A stretch of 64,000 nucleotides of DNA from Dryas octopetala (Eukaryota > Streptophyta > Magnoliopsida > Rosales > Rosaceae). Below, in pieces: positions 22,372 to 33,940 of the stretch. Numbering within the stretch: the stretch's first letter is position 1; each line of letters opens with the position of its first letter. The DNA lies in contig OY992835.1 in assembly GCA_963921425.1 (NCBI GenBank), positions 6,324,001 to 6,388,000 of the forward strand. Reading direction: 5' to 3'. The notes under the pieces are model-generated. The model searched no databases, was not told the DNA's origin, and saw only the letters and a list, made by a program, of their open reading frames with translations. The position numbers and the translations under genes were made by a program.

Positions 22372-25300
22372 TCAGTAACTTTCTGCTTCTTGCCACCATG
22401 AAACAGGGCCTAAACCATCATAATCAATTGATCCCTGCAAAACAGGAAACACGCTTTTAGGCTCACAGAATTTATTAATTTATTAGCATGCTAGTTTCCA
22501 AAAAGAGCACCAATTAATAAAAATATTAGGTAACAATGTTCAATTGGTTGAAGAGTAATTGAACAGTGTTACTTCCACACCACAAACAACCATCTTAAAT
22601 TATGAAGACCCAGTTCAATTGGCAAGAAAAAAAAAAAATACAAACCACACATTATAGGATCTACTTGAGGGGTTTCCATTTTAAATTACCCAATTATTTT
22701 GGCCTGATAATCAAAGAACCTGGAATATTATATTGGAATCATGCGGCATATGCAATCAATCATACATTATCAAATCCAATGGATAGTTCATGATTCCATC
22801 TAATACCAAAGTATGCATCATATAATACAAACATCCCTTACTTGTAAACGTATACCAAACAAGTGCTGCAAACAAAGTAAAAATCTGTATAGCAGCATAG
22901 ACAGAACATGCAGAACTCGAGTTTATCCAATCAGATAACCACAACATCATATTATGTAGATCCCTTTTCATAATATTTGATGAGTAATTGAGTTTCAAAT
23001 TAGATTTGGTCATCTATTAAGACTTCTATCCACTTATATTTGATCCAAATGCAAGTTCCTAAGTTATTAATAGTGAAATTTTAAAAAGAACCAACAGTTA
23101 CAGAAATAACACTTTTTTATACAATTCATACATTGAAGTGACAACATTCAAGGTCAATATCCATTTAGAACACAAGCTTTAAAACCATTTAAAGGTTAGT
23201 TCTTCCAAAAACAACCACAAAAATAGAGCTACTAATTTACAAAAGAAGTTGTGAAAAGATGGAATTGCATTTGAGAGCCAAAATGTGTATAATATGGTTT
23301 TTTTTTTATGAGATAAATAATATGGTCATTTGACATAACAGAAGAGCTTTTGGTCATTCTACACAAAAGCATTAGAAAAAAAAAAGCTTTAAATAATATC
23401 TTATTCAAACAAAGATTTAGCACAGAGTCGCTCGATATGAAGAATTAGCACATGCTTCAAAGAAAACAAAAGTTTCTGGAAGCATCATCTTTGCAATGGT
23501 TCAAAGCCTTTGAAGAATTGTAGATCAAGTGATGCTACAGCTAGAAGCAACAACCAGTCATACGATAAGGTTCAATGCATGAACTTACAGTAACCACCAT
23601 AGGAGCAAAGGGTTTTGAGTCTTCTGGCTGCTCAATTGGAATTGGAGGATAGTTCACACTCAAAACTTGGAATCTTATCTGCCATTTGAAAACTAAAAGT
23701 TAGCACACACTTGCACTCAAGAAATTGGAGCATACCTATGAATAAATTAAATCATAACAATACGAACCTGATCTGCCCAATCAATAAAGAACTTTTCATC
23801 ATTACACTCCCATATCCATGTGACTCTGTCCCTGTACCATTCATAGAATATTATGACAAAAATGCATATCAAAGGTAATTTAAAAAATGAACCAAAAAAA
23901 TAAGAATTCATGCAGGATTATGCAATTAAAGCTCTATATGTAATTCTATCAGGGCAGGCATGGCAGGGACTATCACCTCTTTACTGGGTCAGGCTTGAAG
24001 TGGGATGGCTTTGGCAAAAGATGAACAGGTACATAAATATCATCAAAAAATCCAAGTGACACTGTCAATTGCAGAATTAAAATCAGACTAATGAACAATG
24101 AATAAAAATAATGCATCAATGCACTGCTGCACTCAGCATGTATAGTGAGAATTACTTCTACCAATGAAAAACTAAATTAGACAAAAATAAACTACACTAA
24201 GTTATAATCATATTAGTAGAAGACGTACAACGTAAACCACTTTCTGTAGATTCTTTAAGTTTTGCAACAATAATCTCTCCCACAAATGGACGAAACATAA
24301 TCAGTGTGAACACCGCCTGCCAATTATTAGAACATGATTGTCAACTTGTTGTAAAACTTAGGACTCCGAGGACACAGCATGCTAAGTGTTGAAAAAAAGG
24401 AAAGAAAACACAAACTTTAGAAAGGGAGAAGAAGATCATTGTATATTGCATATTGAAATAAAGGGAGTACGCTAATTTATAAAGGATTCCGGTACACAAA
24501 TTGCTCCAGTAATCAACTCTATAAATTAGATCATAATTTAAGCTAACAGCCTTAATCTAGGATAAATGCCTAATAATCATCAATGACACTCTCCCTCAAC
24601 ATAAAGAGTAGATATCGAAAACTCTCAACTTGATGCATATAGAATGAAAAGCATGCTTTCGAGCTTTCAGAAAAACTTGGACAGCTCAGACTCATTAAAG
24701 GTAATTAGGGCCTATGAATTTTCACTGGTCATAGAGCATAAGAAGAGGGAATCCCTGTTGTCAAGGGACCAAAATAAATCAAGTCAAGAACTGAGACAAG
24801 ATAAGTGAAAGATTTAATGGAACCTATGGCATAGCAGCAAGAGGGAGAAGTCGTAGTACATTTTTCTCTTCATTTTTTTTTTTCTTGTTGGGGCCAGAGT
24901 AGGATAAGGATAGCAATGGGTTTATGTCCAACAAGCATAATGCTCTGATACCATGTTGAAAAAGATTAAAAATAAATAAAACTTCAGAAAGAGAGAAGAA
25001 GATCACTGTATATTACATATTCAAATGAAAGGAGTGCATTAACTTATATGGGATTTCAGGACATAATTTGTTCTGGTAATCAGTTAAGTTAGACTTTAAT
25101 TTGAGCTAACAACCTTAATTTAGACTAAATGCCTATAAATTAATCTGTATCAACAACACTACACCGAAATAAATTAAGGTAAATTAAAATTGAAAAATGA
25201 AATTAATAGGAACAAGAATAATAAAACCAATTGAAGCAAGCGAGCTGAATCAATCATAAGAACCAAACCAACCTAAATGTGAACAGAAATTGCAAAAAAA

Positions 25301-25641
25301 CACTTTGTTCAGTAACAAAAAAAAAAGGTTAAAACTATACCTTTAAAGTTGGATGACCATCATTAGGTAAGATAAAGCCATGTTCAATGGATTGGATATC
25401 ATAAACAGAAATGCAAAGTCCCAAGTTGGCGATAACCTGCATCGGAAGATCAGAATAGTTATAAAAGTAAATATTGTGAATGATAAACAAAAGTCACAAT
25501 ACAAAATATATTAAGAATATACCCACAAACCTTATCTAAGAAAAGTCTCTCAAGCTCTCCCTTAACTGCATCTTCCAGACGAAGGTTAAGCAAATGAGGA
25601 GGCAGACGCAGTTTGTGCTCAATTCGGCTAAGGTAGAACAT
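22372..25641 (-). CDS. DNA-directed RNA polymerase III subunit RPC8-like (Rpc25/RPB7 family)
   Basis: Seven exons join in frame with GT-AG introns: 25531-25641, 25341-25436, 24229-24316, 23977-24061, 23768-23831, 23589-23678 and 22372-22434, giving 597 bp (198 residues and a stop), close to the roughly 200-residue size of plant RPC8. The start MFYLSRIEHKLRLPPHLL is the usual N-terminus of the family; an upstream in-frame ATG at 25656 is possible but less likely. The tip domain includes IANLGLCISVYDIQSIEHG and FRPFVGEIIVAKLKES, then the OB-fold part LGFFDDIYVP, VTWIWECNDEKFFID and IRFQVLSVNYPPIP, ending DGLGPVSWWQEAESY. The protein pairs with Rpc17 (CRCP1) to form the stalk of Pol III, which helps start transcription of tRNA and 5S genes in the nucleus. 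No lesion was seen. Intron 2 holds a TRIM-like element. Confidence 0.92.
24387..24588 (-). repeat. 3' LTR of the TRIM-like element
   Basis: A 202-bp repeat running TGTTGAAAAA to CAATGACA on the plus strand, similar to 24954-25158 with many substitutions, so the insertion is old. Confidence 0.82.
24954..25158 (-). repeat. 5' LTR of the TRIM-like element
   Basis: A 205-bp partner running TGTTGAAAAAG to CAACAACA on the plus strand, directly adjoining the tRNA-complementary primer site. Confidence 0.82.
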
Positions 25642-25865
25642 TTGTGTTTTCTTCAAAATTTATATTCCAAATTCTGTAATTAACAAATGCTAGTTAAGCC
25701 CTTTGAAAGAGCAAATCTTTTATTTTGTTCCTCAGTTTTGGGCCCCCGTCACTTTTGGGTTCCTTTTTTTTGGGCTTTCCCTATTCGGCCTGGCCCTGCC
25801 TTTTCTCTCGTGCCTTTTGGGCTTTAATGAATCTTTTTTCAGACCAATAAAAATATATATATATA

Positions 25866-26270
25866 TACAGACTCCTTCTACTGAAGTATACCTTAACTTA
25901 TTTATGTTAAGATATATTCTATTGAGGCCCACACGAGTCGTTTTGTGTCGATCCGAATCGTTCAATTTTTACATCTCTATTGATAAATCATCCTTGCAGA
26001 AAATTAGTCAAATCAGAAATCATTTGTCTATCTAATTTTGATCAAATAAATACACAAACCAAATATTTTCGATGAAACCGTTCATTTGTTTGATAAAAGT
26101 TAGATAGGCAAATGATTTCCAATTTGGCTAATTTTTTGTAAGGATGATCTATCAATGAAGATGATTCTTGCGAACGGTTCGGATCGACACAAAATGACTC
26201 GTGTGGGCCTCAACAAGGTCATACCTCAACATAAATAAGTTGAGGTATACCTCAATAGAAGGAGCCTGTA
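25866..26270. mobile_element. Foldback MITE with long inverted repeats
   Basis: The left half from TACAGACTCCTTCTACTGAAG pairs with the right half ending CTTCTATTGAGG (inverted) over nearly the whole length, including the shared block GAGGCCCACACGAGTCRTTTTG. Both ends sit in TA-repeat tracts, which fits TA-target Stowaway-type elements but hides the duplication. The element is about 405 bp with a small central spacer. Confidence 0.7.
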
Positions 26271-26284
26271 TATATATATATATA

Positions 26285-26680
26285 TGTTAGCTTTTAATGA
26301 CCCATGCACAAATTAAATTCATCGGATTTGAGCAAATAATCCTTTAAAAAAACTAAGCGGCCTGTCATTTGTATACAAATGCACTTCTTTGAGGAGAGTA
26401 GATTGTAATGACGCAAGAAAGAAAATATGGTAAAAGTGTTATAAAATAAAGAGAAATGTAAATAGAACATAAGAGATTGGGGAGGAATCATAATGTCTTT
26501 TTCATTCACATAATGCCTCTATTTATAAGCTCTTGGATGACCTGTGATAGACCCTTAAAGTCTTCTATTTTACAATAAATTAGACTCCTCTTAATAATTT
26601 ATACAATTATTCTAGATGATACAGGAGATAAATATTAAACATAATAATAGATAGCCACATAATTAATGATATTTACAACA
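26285..26680 (-). repeat. 3' LTR-like end of a decayed copia element
   Basis: The block starts TGTTAGC and ends TTTACAACA on the plus strand, and is followed by CTCCCCTTTGG, which on the minus strand is a purine tract just before the LTR. The end TTTACAACA matches the LTR end of the 92-6991 element. No right-hand LTR was found, so the left boundary is tentative. Confidence 0.55.
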
Positions 26681-26713
26681 CTCCCCTTTGGATGTCTATT
26701 GACTATGACAATT

Positions 26714-27120
26714 GCCTCATTAAAAAAACCTTACTAGCCAAAATCCTATGGGAAAAAGACTAGCTAAGGAAAAGAGTACAATCTTCATGTGTTTCTAATA
26801 GATATGATGGACGCACGACACTGCCTCATTAAAATTTTGCCAGGAAAACCCAATGGGACAAAAACCTTGGACGAAGGAAAAAGAGTACAATGTTTGATGA
26901 CACGCTCCCCCTGATGTTGATATATTTCTCTAATCAGTGAATGTTGCCTCGTTAAAACCTTGCTTGAAAAACCCAATGGGACAAAATCAAAGCGAAGGAA
27001 AAAAAGTGCAACTTTTGCAATATTACTTATACAATGTTGAATGTGTTTCCCTCATTAAAACCTTACTACGAAAAACCCGATGAGACAAAAACCTAGTCGA
27101 AGAAAAAAGAGTACAACATG
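26714..27120 (-). repeat. Four diverged tandem copies of a copia 3' motif
   Basis: Units start near 26714, 26824, 26946 and 27051. Each reads GCCTCATTAAAA, then a CCTTGCCAGG-like part, then AACCCAATGGGACAAAA, and ends CGAAGGAAAAAGAGTACAA, with variable spacers. A single copy lies at about 320-400 in the copia element at the window start. Confidence 0.75.
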
Positions 27121-28600
27121 CAAAATTGTTGAATGCTCTCCTTGATAATAACAAGCTTTAATTTGACTGGCTCAATAATCCAGCAAATAATGATATTTCA
27201 TATGCCATCTTCTAGATAGTGTAGTTTGGCAATGCTTGTATCAACATGACTTCCATACTTTCAGGGGATACATGTTTGTCATTATTTGTTGAAATCCTGT
27301 TGAGATTAGAGCAATACTAACAAAATACAAATCCACTAAATAAAGTGGTAAGAAACTATTATTTTTTTTAAAAAGATGAATTATTTTGAAAATACTTTGA
27401 GTATTGGAAAAATTACATGACACAATCACCAATGCTATATTCGGTTTATTGCATTTGTGCTAAGTTAAATAAGGTACATTAAGATATGGTGCTTCTGGAC
27501 CAAAAATCTTTCTTTCATCTTCCTTAGGAAGCAAGTAATTAATCTTAGTGCCAATAGACCAAATAACCATTGGGCATAAGAATTTCACTAGTATTGTACT
27601 CGATCTACAGCTCGAGACACTATTTTCATTTCCCAAGGTCATTTATATTAAATTCAATATTCAAGCATTCAATAATCTTATGAGCTCTTCAGGAGCCTCA
27701 ATTAATTCATAACTTCTTTCAAAAGTTTGAATATGTTGCTACAAAAGTTTGAATTCGGGTTCTAATCAAAGTACTCAATAAGGCAATTTTGACCATATTC
27801 ATAGTGTTAAAGTTGAGTACATACTTTGAGCTTCAGGCTCTTTCAATCCTTCAAGGATTTGCTTCAAGCACATAATATTTCATGGCACTTTCAATTTGAT
27901 ATTTGACTTAGTAATTTGTTATATATCTTGTAGGAAATCGCTTCTGGCGATATATATGCTTCAGGCATTTCATAATCTTTAAAAGGTTTTCTCCACATGC
28001 AATGAACACATTAAATTTATTAAATTTGTTAAAATGCGGTTGCATCTATAACAGGAGAATATATAACCACAATATCATGTTTCTTTAGAGAAACATTATG
28101 CCATTATAAATAGTGATTTCATTAACTTTATTTCAAACACCCTATAACCTTCAGGGTTAACATCTTTGGTGTCTGAACTATAGGTTCTCATTATTCCACG
28201 TTTATAATGATGTTCAATTTTACTGGAATTGCCTCTTTCCAGTTTGGCCAATCATTTAATTTTGTCAACATTTATAGTAAACGTGGTTCCACATTATTAT
28301 AGCTCATGATGATTTTTAGTAGCTACTATAAACAAAATATATCATCATTATATCAACAATCTCACAATTCTCATTTGCATAAATATATATATATATCTTT
28401 GTAATTGATACACATGCCTCTTCAGGGACTTTTATATATATAGTCTCTTCAGGGACTGTCATCTCTTCTAGGATGATTTGTGTACAGAATATGGATCTTT
28501 AAATTTAATTAATTGGGCTTGTGTGGACCATTTCATATACTCTCCACTTCTAGGGAGCTAAACTTTGAAACCTATAGATTTGTCACGCTTCAGGCGTGCG
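27121..28600 (-). mobile_element. Degenerate interior of the copia remnant
   Basis: There is no open frame of useful length. The stretch repeatedly contains CTTCAGG-type words and a CCAGTTTGGCCAATC phrase comparable to the interior of the first copia element, which suggests a very decayed member of the same group. This is inference from short phrases only. Confidence 0.35.
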
Positions 28601-29257
28601 GGGGATCTTAGTGTCTTCCTCAATCTCTGATTGCCACGTGTACGCTCCAACCTTAAACCCTTGGTCATCTTCACGGAAAATACATGTGTCAACAGCCCCA
28701 ACCCAAAACGTGGAACTGCAATGCAGCATTCATCTAAAGCGCTCCCATTATATTATATATAATTGCTTTCATATGTATTACATATGAAAGTAGTAGAAAA
28801 CGTTTTTACTTGCCTACATTTGCTTCTGTGATAACTGATAACACAAACACAAGCGCAGAACTTGGTGTCATATAAATCACAACTGACCAACAACAAGAAA
28901 AAGTGAGACAATTAATGTGAGCATAATTAAGTGAAACGTTCGAAGATTTGGTGTAAAAAAACATTCAAATTTACCTAATAGGTGTAGTGTGGTGTAATCT
29001 TTAACTTTGTACCCAACGAGAGAAAATGGGTCACGAGAGTTTCCTAATTACCAAAAGCTAGAAAATCACAACTCAAGCACCCCAATACCCAAGTCTTGTC
29101 TTTGTATTCACCTTTTCCTCGTTACACTCATAAATTAATTAACCAGAACTAGCTATATATATACGCTCATCTTCCCAACTATATATAAATTCCCATCCAT
29201 TAATTCCAACCACAACAAGTTATTGAACTATCTATCTATCTGTCTATCTCTTTGAAG
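28601..29257. other. Upstream region of the RGP gene
   Basis: No gene was seen. Close to the coding start are an AT-rich stretch with TATA-like sequences (29155-29190) and a (TCTA)n-type tract at 29229-29250 that would lie in the 5' leader. Confidence 0.5.
29179..29190 (+). promoter_or_regulatory. Candidate TATA box of the RGP gene
   Basis: CTATATATAAAT lies about 70 bp before the ATG at 29258. This is consistent with a short leader, but other TATA-like words lie nearby, so the choice is tentative. Confidence 0.4.
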
Positions 29258-30986
29258 ATGGCCAAACCAGCAATGGCAACAGCAAGTTCAGTAGCAGCTG
29301 AGCTGAAAGATGAGCTAGACATAGTGATCCCAACCATCAGGAACCTTGACTTCTTGGAGATGTGGAGGCCTTTCTTCTAGCCCTACCACCTCATCATTGT
29401 CCAAGATGGCGACCCCACCAACGCCATCAACGTCCCCCATGGCTTCGACTACAAGCTCTACAATCGGAACCACGTCAACAAGCTCCTGGGTCCCAAGGCC
29501 ACCTGCATTTCTTTTAAAGACTCTGCTTGTCGCTGCTTTGGTTTCTTGGTCTGCAAGAAGAAGTACCTCTTCACCATTGACGACGATTGCTTTGTAAGTC
29601 TTGCATGCTCTCCCAAGTCTCATCCCATGCATATATAATGCTAGATTCATCAAATCTTCTTATTAAATAATTAATGTGTAAATATTCTTGCATGTATCAT
29701 AGATTATGAATGTATTAATATTCATGCATGTATCATAAATTATGTATTCACATTATCAATTAATGTGTTGACATCTTTCTTTTTTCTTTTTTTCTATTTT
29801 TGAAACATTAATTAAAGGTGGCCAAGGATCCAAGTGGCAAAGAGATAAATGCATTGGAACAGCACATCAGGAACCTACTGACACCATCAACACCATTGTT
29901 CTTCAACACACTCTATGACCCATTTACAAAAGGGTTGGACTTTGTTCGTGCGTACCCATTTAGCCTAAGAGAAGGTGTGCCCACTGCCATTTCTCATGGG
30001 CTTTGGCTCAACATCCCTGACTACGATGCTCTAACTCAGCTGGTCAAGCCTCTTGAGCGCAACACTAGGTTACAATATTATTAATTAATTAACCCATTAA
30101 ATTAAATTAATTAATTCTCATATATTTTGTAACAATAGTATCAAGCATTTAATTACTTTTTGGGTATGGCCCAAAGTAATTGAGGATTGAGTGTTTTTTA
30201 GTTCATGTAGGTATGTAGATGCTGTGATGACAATCCCCAAAGGTACCCTTTTCCCAATGTGTGGGATGAACCTGGCTTTTGACAAAGAGCTGATAGGCCC
30301 AATCATGTATTTTGGGCTCATGGGTGATGGTCAGCCCATTGGTAGATATGATGACATGTGGGCTGGTTGGTGTGCCAAGATAATCTAATTCCCATGCGAG
30401 ATATGAGGGAGCATTCGAGCACTCAGTGCTCCATTCCAGCAAACACTTCCTCACATCCCGCAATGTTTCCACATTCAACATCTCACATTAGAGAACACCT
30501 CTTTATTTTATTCTCATATTTTTTTCTTGTACTTGACAATATACTTATAATTAATTACTTCCATTATACCTGAAATTATTTTTGGCCAATTTGGACAATG
30601 ATAATGTTTTTCAGGTGATTTGTAACCATTTGGGTCTGGGGGTTAAGACAGGGCTGCCATACATATGGCATAGCAAGGCAAGCAACCCATTTGTGAATCT
30701 GAAGAAAGAGTACAAAGGCATATACTGGCAGGAAGATATGATTTCATTTTTCCAGTCAATCGTGCTCCCAAAAGAGTGCACAAGTGTCTCTGAATGCTAC
30801 ATTGAGCTTGCCAACAAGGTCAAGGAAAAGCTTGGCCCTCTTGATCCTTACTTTCACAAGCTTGGGGATGCCATGGTTACTTGGATTAAAGCTTGGAATG
30901 AGCTGAACCCACCAGCACAAACAGCAGCTGTGGAAACTTCAAGATTAACACTTCTCTTGCGTAAATGCAAAATGATAAAGAAATGA
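29258..30986 (+). pseudogene. Reversibly glycosylated polypeptide (UDP-arabinopyranose mutase family), broken
   Basis: Four exons fit the family: 29258-29593, 29818-30068, 30211-30379 and 30615-30986, about 375 codons against 350-365 in typical members. Landmarks are [39 protein letters not shown], the acidic [68 protein letters not shown] and [20 protein letters not shown]. The family interconverts UDP-arabinopyranose and UDP-arabinofuranose at the Golgi or in the cytosol for cell-wall polymers. Two lesions are visible: TAG at 29378-29380 where the family has Gln, and the third intron starts AT instead of GT at 30380-30381. Retention of that intron adds a stop at once. The C-terminus is extended. 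It could be a recent pseudogene or a null allele. Confidence 0.88.
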
Positions 30987-31717
30987 TGTCAATTAGAGCA
31001 TAACTAGAAAAGAAGCCAAAATGGAGTCAACAATATCATACAACTTTCTTTACTAATGAATATTGTGGGTTTTGGAAGTTTATGGACAGTCAAAAGGGGA
31101 AATGTAGGTAAACAAGACAGCGAGGGAGATTTTCATTTCAAGGGAACACATATTCAGCTGACACAAACAACGGCTTATAGGACCCTTGGCAAAGCAAGCA
31201 TTCATACCTGTGTACGTACTCGTACCACGTACTACTATGTGCCACACACTCTAGGCCTGAGGTAAATAAACTATCAAACTTACTTTCTTTTTAAACATGT
31301 ATCAGGTGCAGGAGCACCCATAGGTGTAGAACCTTTTACACCCAAATTACAGGGGGATGGAAAGTCCAGTGTAGATATATTCCATATGCAAAGTTAACAG
31401 TAGATAGTCCAAGTATATCTTTGTTTCCATAGCTAAACTTTATCGCTTTCATACAGTCACTGACATGATGACTTCTCAAATTATCAAAGCAATATAGACA
31501 TATCTAGAAGGGCATTCATGGTAACTTGTGAAACCATGCCATTCCTTTTCCTAGAATGTCCTCAACAGATTGTCCATATCTGTGTACAATACCCATAGTA
31601 TTTTGTTTCCAAAATGGATACCTAATATATTTTAAGGTATCCATCAGATATGTTGTAATACACACAGCCGCTTATATGTGAAATCTTTTGGCAAAAAAAA
31701 AAAAAAAAAATTCTTAC
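30987..31717. other. Spacer with an inverted RecQ exon fragment
   Basis: No gene was seen. About 31125-31195 on the plus strand resembles the RecQ exon that lies on the minus strand at 31718-31796 (shared TAGGACCCTTGGCAAAGCAAG). A poly-A run lies at 31694-31710. Confidence 0.5.
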
Positions 31718-33594
31718 CTTCCAATACTTGCTTTGCCAAGGGTCCTATTGTTACATATGCATTTGTGGCATAAGCTGTATGCTGAAATTCTTCTTCCTAC
31801 ATCAAGAGCAGAATGATTTGTATCAAAGCATAGCTACAAAGAGCAAAATAAAATAATATGGTTATAGCAGATTTAATAGATTGCATACTAAAAAAGGATT
31901 TGGAGACAACTTTATGTCTTTAAATAAATTAAATCTTTTTTTCTTTAAAGAAACACCATTTTATTGAAATAAATAAAACGTGTCTTTAAATATTCAAATC
32001 AATTAATAGGTTGCTACCGTACTTTGGAGTGCACCATATCTTTTTGTTTGTTGGAAGAGAATGTGGCAGTAAGGAAAAAAGAAGAAAATAATTGTACGTC
32101 CAGGCCAAGTGCAATTGACAATGGGTAGGCTAGGATCAGAGTTAACATATTTAATTTAATTTAATTGCTTAATTAAGATACAATGTTTTCTAGGAAAATT
32201 TTCAGAATCTTTTAAAATCTGAAATTTTATGAGGGACCATGAAATTGATGCATTCGATATTTTTACAATCATCAACAAGGGACTAGCTCATTCAATATTA
32301 ATAAAATAAGGAACTCAAAGTTTTCTCATATGGAAGATAACCAACTCAAAAAGTTATTGAGAACAAACAACTTTCTCAAGATGCAAGAGTCAGGCTTTTT
32401 ACCAAAACTCGATCTAATATAAGCTGTATGGCAAGCTGCTCTATTTCCTCTCTCTTCAGCTCAGAACCTGAGTAAATTCATACACCAACAATAAGTTTCC
32501 ACTCCTTAAATAATATGTCAGCACCTAAAAGTGCACAGAGAGAGAGAGAGAGCTCCAACATAAATCTTAATAACATGGTAGCCATTACAACACTCTTGGA
32601 CATGTTTACTCTAAATCCTGAAACCAACCCAAGGAACTTGAAAATCCTAACCAAATTAAAAACCCTAACTTCACCCACCTCAAAACCGTCAATCAAGTTG
32701 AACTCTCAGAATTTGACCATAAAATACTTTTCTCCATTACAAAATGAAATAGTTTTTAATGGTTTACTGGTGGCCGGTAATAGAAGCATTGCATTGATAT
32801 GTGTTGGTGTCTCTGTATTAATAAGGTACATTTACATCAGAACCAATCATCTAAGACAACAAAATAAACAATTAAGCCATAAAGCATACCTATTTCTTTG
32901 TGTTTTATTTTAATTTTATCAACTAATTGCAACACTGTCAATCTCTGATCATGTTCTTGCATATCTTGCAGCAAAGAAACAATAATCTTTGCATGACCTG
33001 CAAAGCATTCCAACATAATGCATAAAACCATATAATCATTCCAGGTAATGACAACCAAAACAAGACCAAGAAAAAACAAAAGAAAATAACCCAACTGATA
33101 ATAGAATAATTTAAAAGGGTGATCACAAACGGTTCACCATATGAAAAAATAATGACAGCTGAATCAAACTAGACACTAGGAGTCCTAGATAAAAATTTGC
33201 AGTATTGACATTTATATAGCAATTATTATGTCACACCTCTGAAAAAATTACCTTGAAGCGTATTATCAAAGAGTTTTGACTGAACCTACACATATCACAA
33301 CTAAAATCAAGGCTATACCTTTTTCATGCGTTTTTATTGTAAGAAAAAATGCCCAGCATTTAAGCTTTGAAAACAAGTGATTCAACATTTCCAATTCCAT
33401 CAGGCTATTTGACGTACCGCCATTCTAATGAAAGCCTGCAACTTTACATTGAGCTTGCCACTTGGGAAGAGGAGTCCTACTTGGAACTTTATTACCACTA
33501 TTTTCTTTAAATAGATAGTAAGGGTAGGTATGTTAATCTCCTCAGGGTTGCTTTAACTTTCATTTTCTGAAATGGATCGCTATCTTTTATATTA

Positions 33595-33940
33595 AACTAA
33601 TTTGTAGCAATAGTTCCTCAACTATAATCCGATTCCCATTTAGTCCCTCAATTCGATGTAATTCAGGTTGGGGATTTTAGGGCAATTAGTCTGGTGACGA
33701 GTTTGTATAAGAAATAGCAAAGGTGTTGTCATGAAGATTGAGGGAGGTGTTGGGGATGCAATATCACAACATCATTTACCCTTAAAAAGTTAGTCAAACA
33801 GACACAAAAATGAATCAGAATTGATGACAATGATGAAAGTGAGACGCGGGTGAAAGTGGGAGGACTATAATTCAAAAATCAAATTGAGGGAACATAGTGA
33901 GAATCACGCAATAGTTGAAGGACTATTGCTACAATTAGCC
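33595..33940. mobile_element. Mutator-like MITE in the RecQ pseudogene
   Basis: The inverted ends share CTAATTTGTAGCAATAGTTCC (left) and, inverted, CTAATTGTAGCAATAGTCC (right). Flanking 9-mers TTTATATTA (33586-33594) and TTTATACCA (33941-33949) differ at two positions, which fits an old Mutator-type 9-bp duplication. Confidence 0.6.

Larger units (their letters stand above)
24387..25158 (-). mobile_element. TRIM-like non-autonomous LTR element in RPC8 intron 2
   Basis: Two LTRs of about 200 bp flank only 365 bp. Next to the right LTR the minus strand reads TGGTATCAGAGC (about 24942-24953), a classic primer-binding site matching initiator-Met tRNA. Next to the left LTR the minus strand has the purine tract GTTGAGGGAGAG. 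There is no coding capacity. It may be a true TRIM or a copia copy with most of its inside deleted. The flanking CTAAG and CTACA agree at only three of five positions, so the target duplication is uncertain. Confidence 0.8.

Noticed and set aside
25459-25656. Upstream ATG (MKKTQ) as the RPC8 start
   Set aside because: The family normally begins MFYLS; the five extra residues have no support, so the start at 25641 was preferred.
32515-32913. 132-codon plus-strand frame as a gene
   Set aside because: It overlaps the RecQ RQC exons on the opposite strand, which have clear homology.
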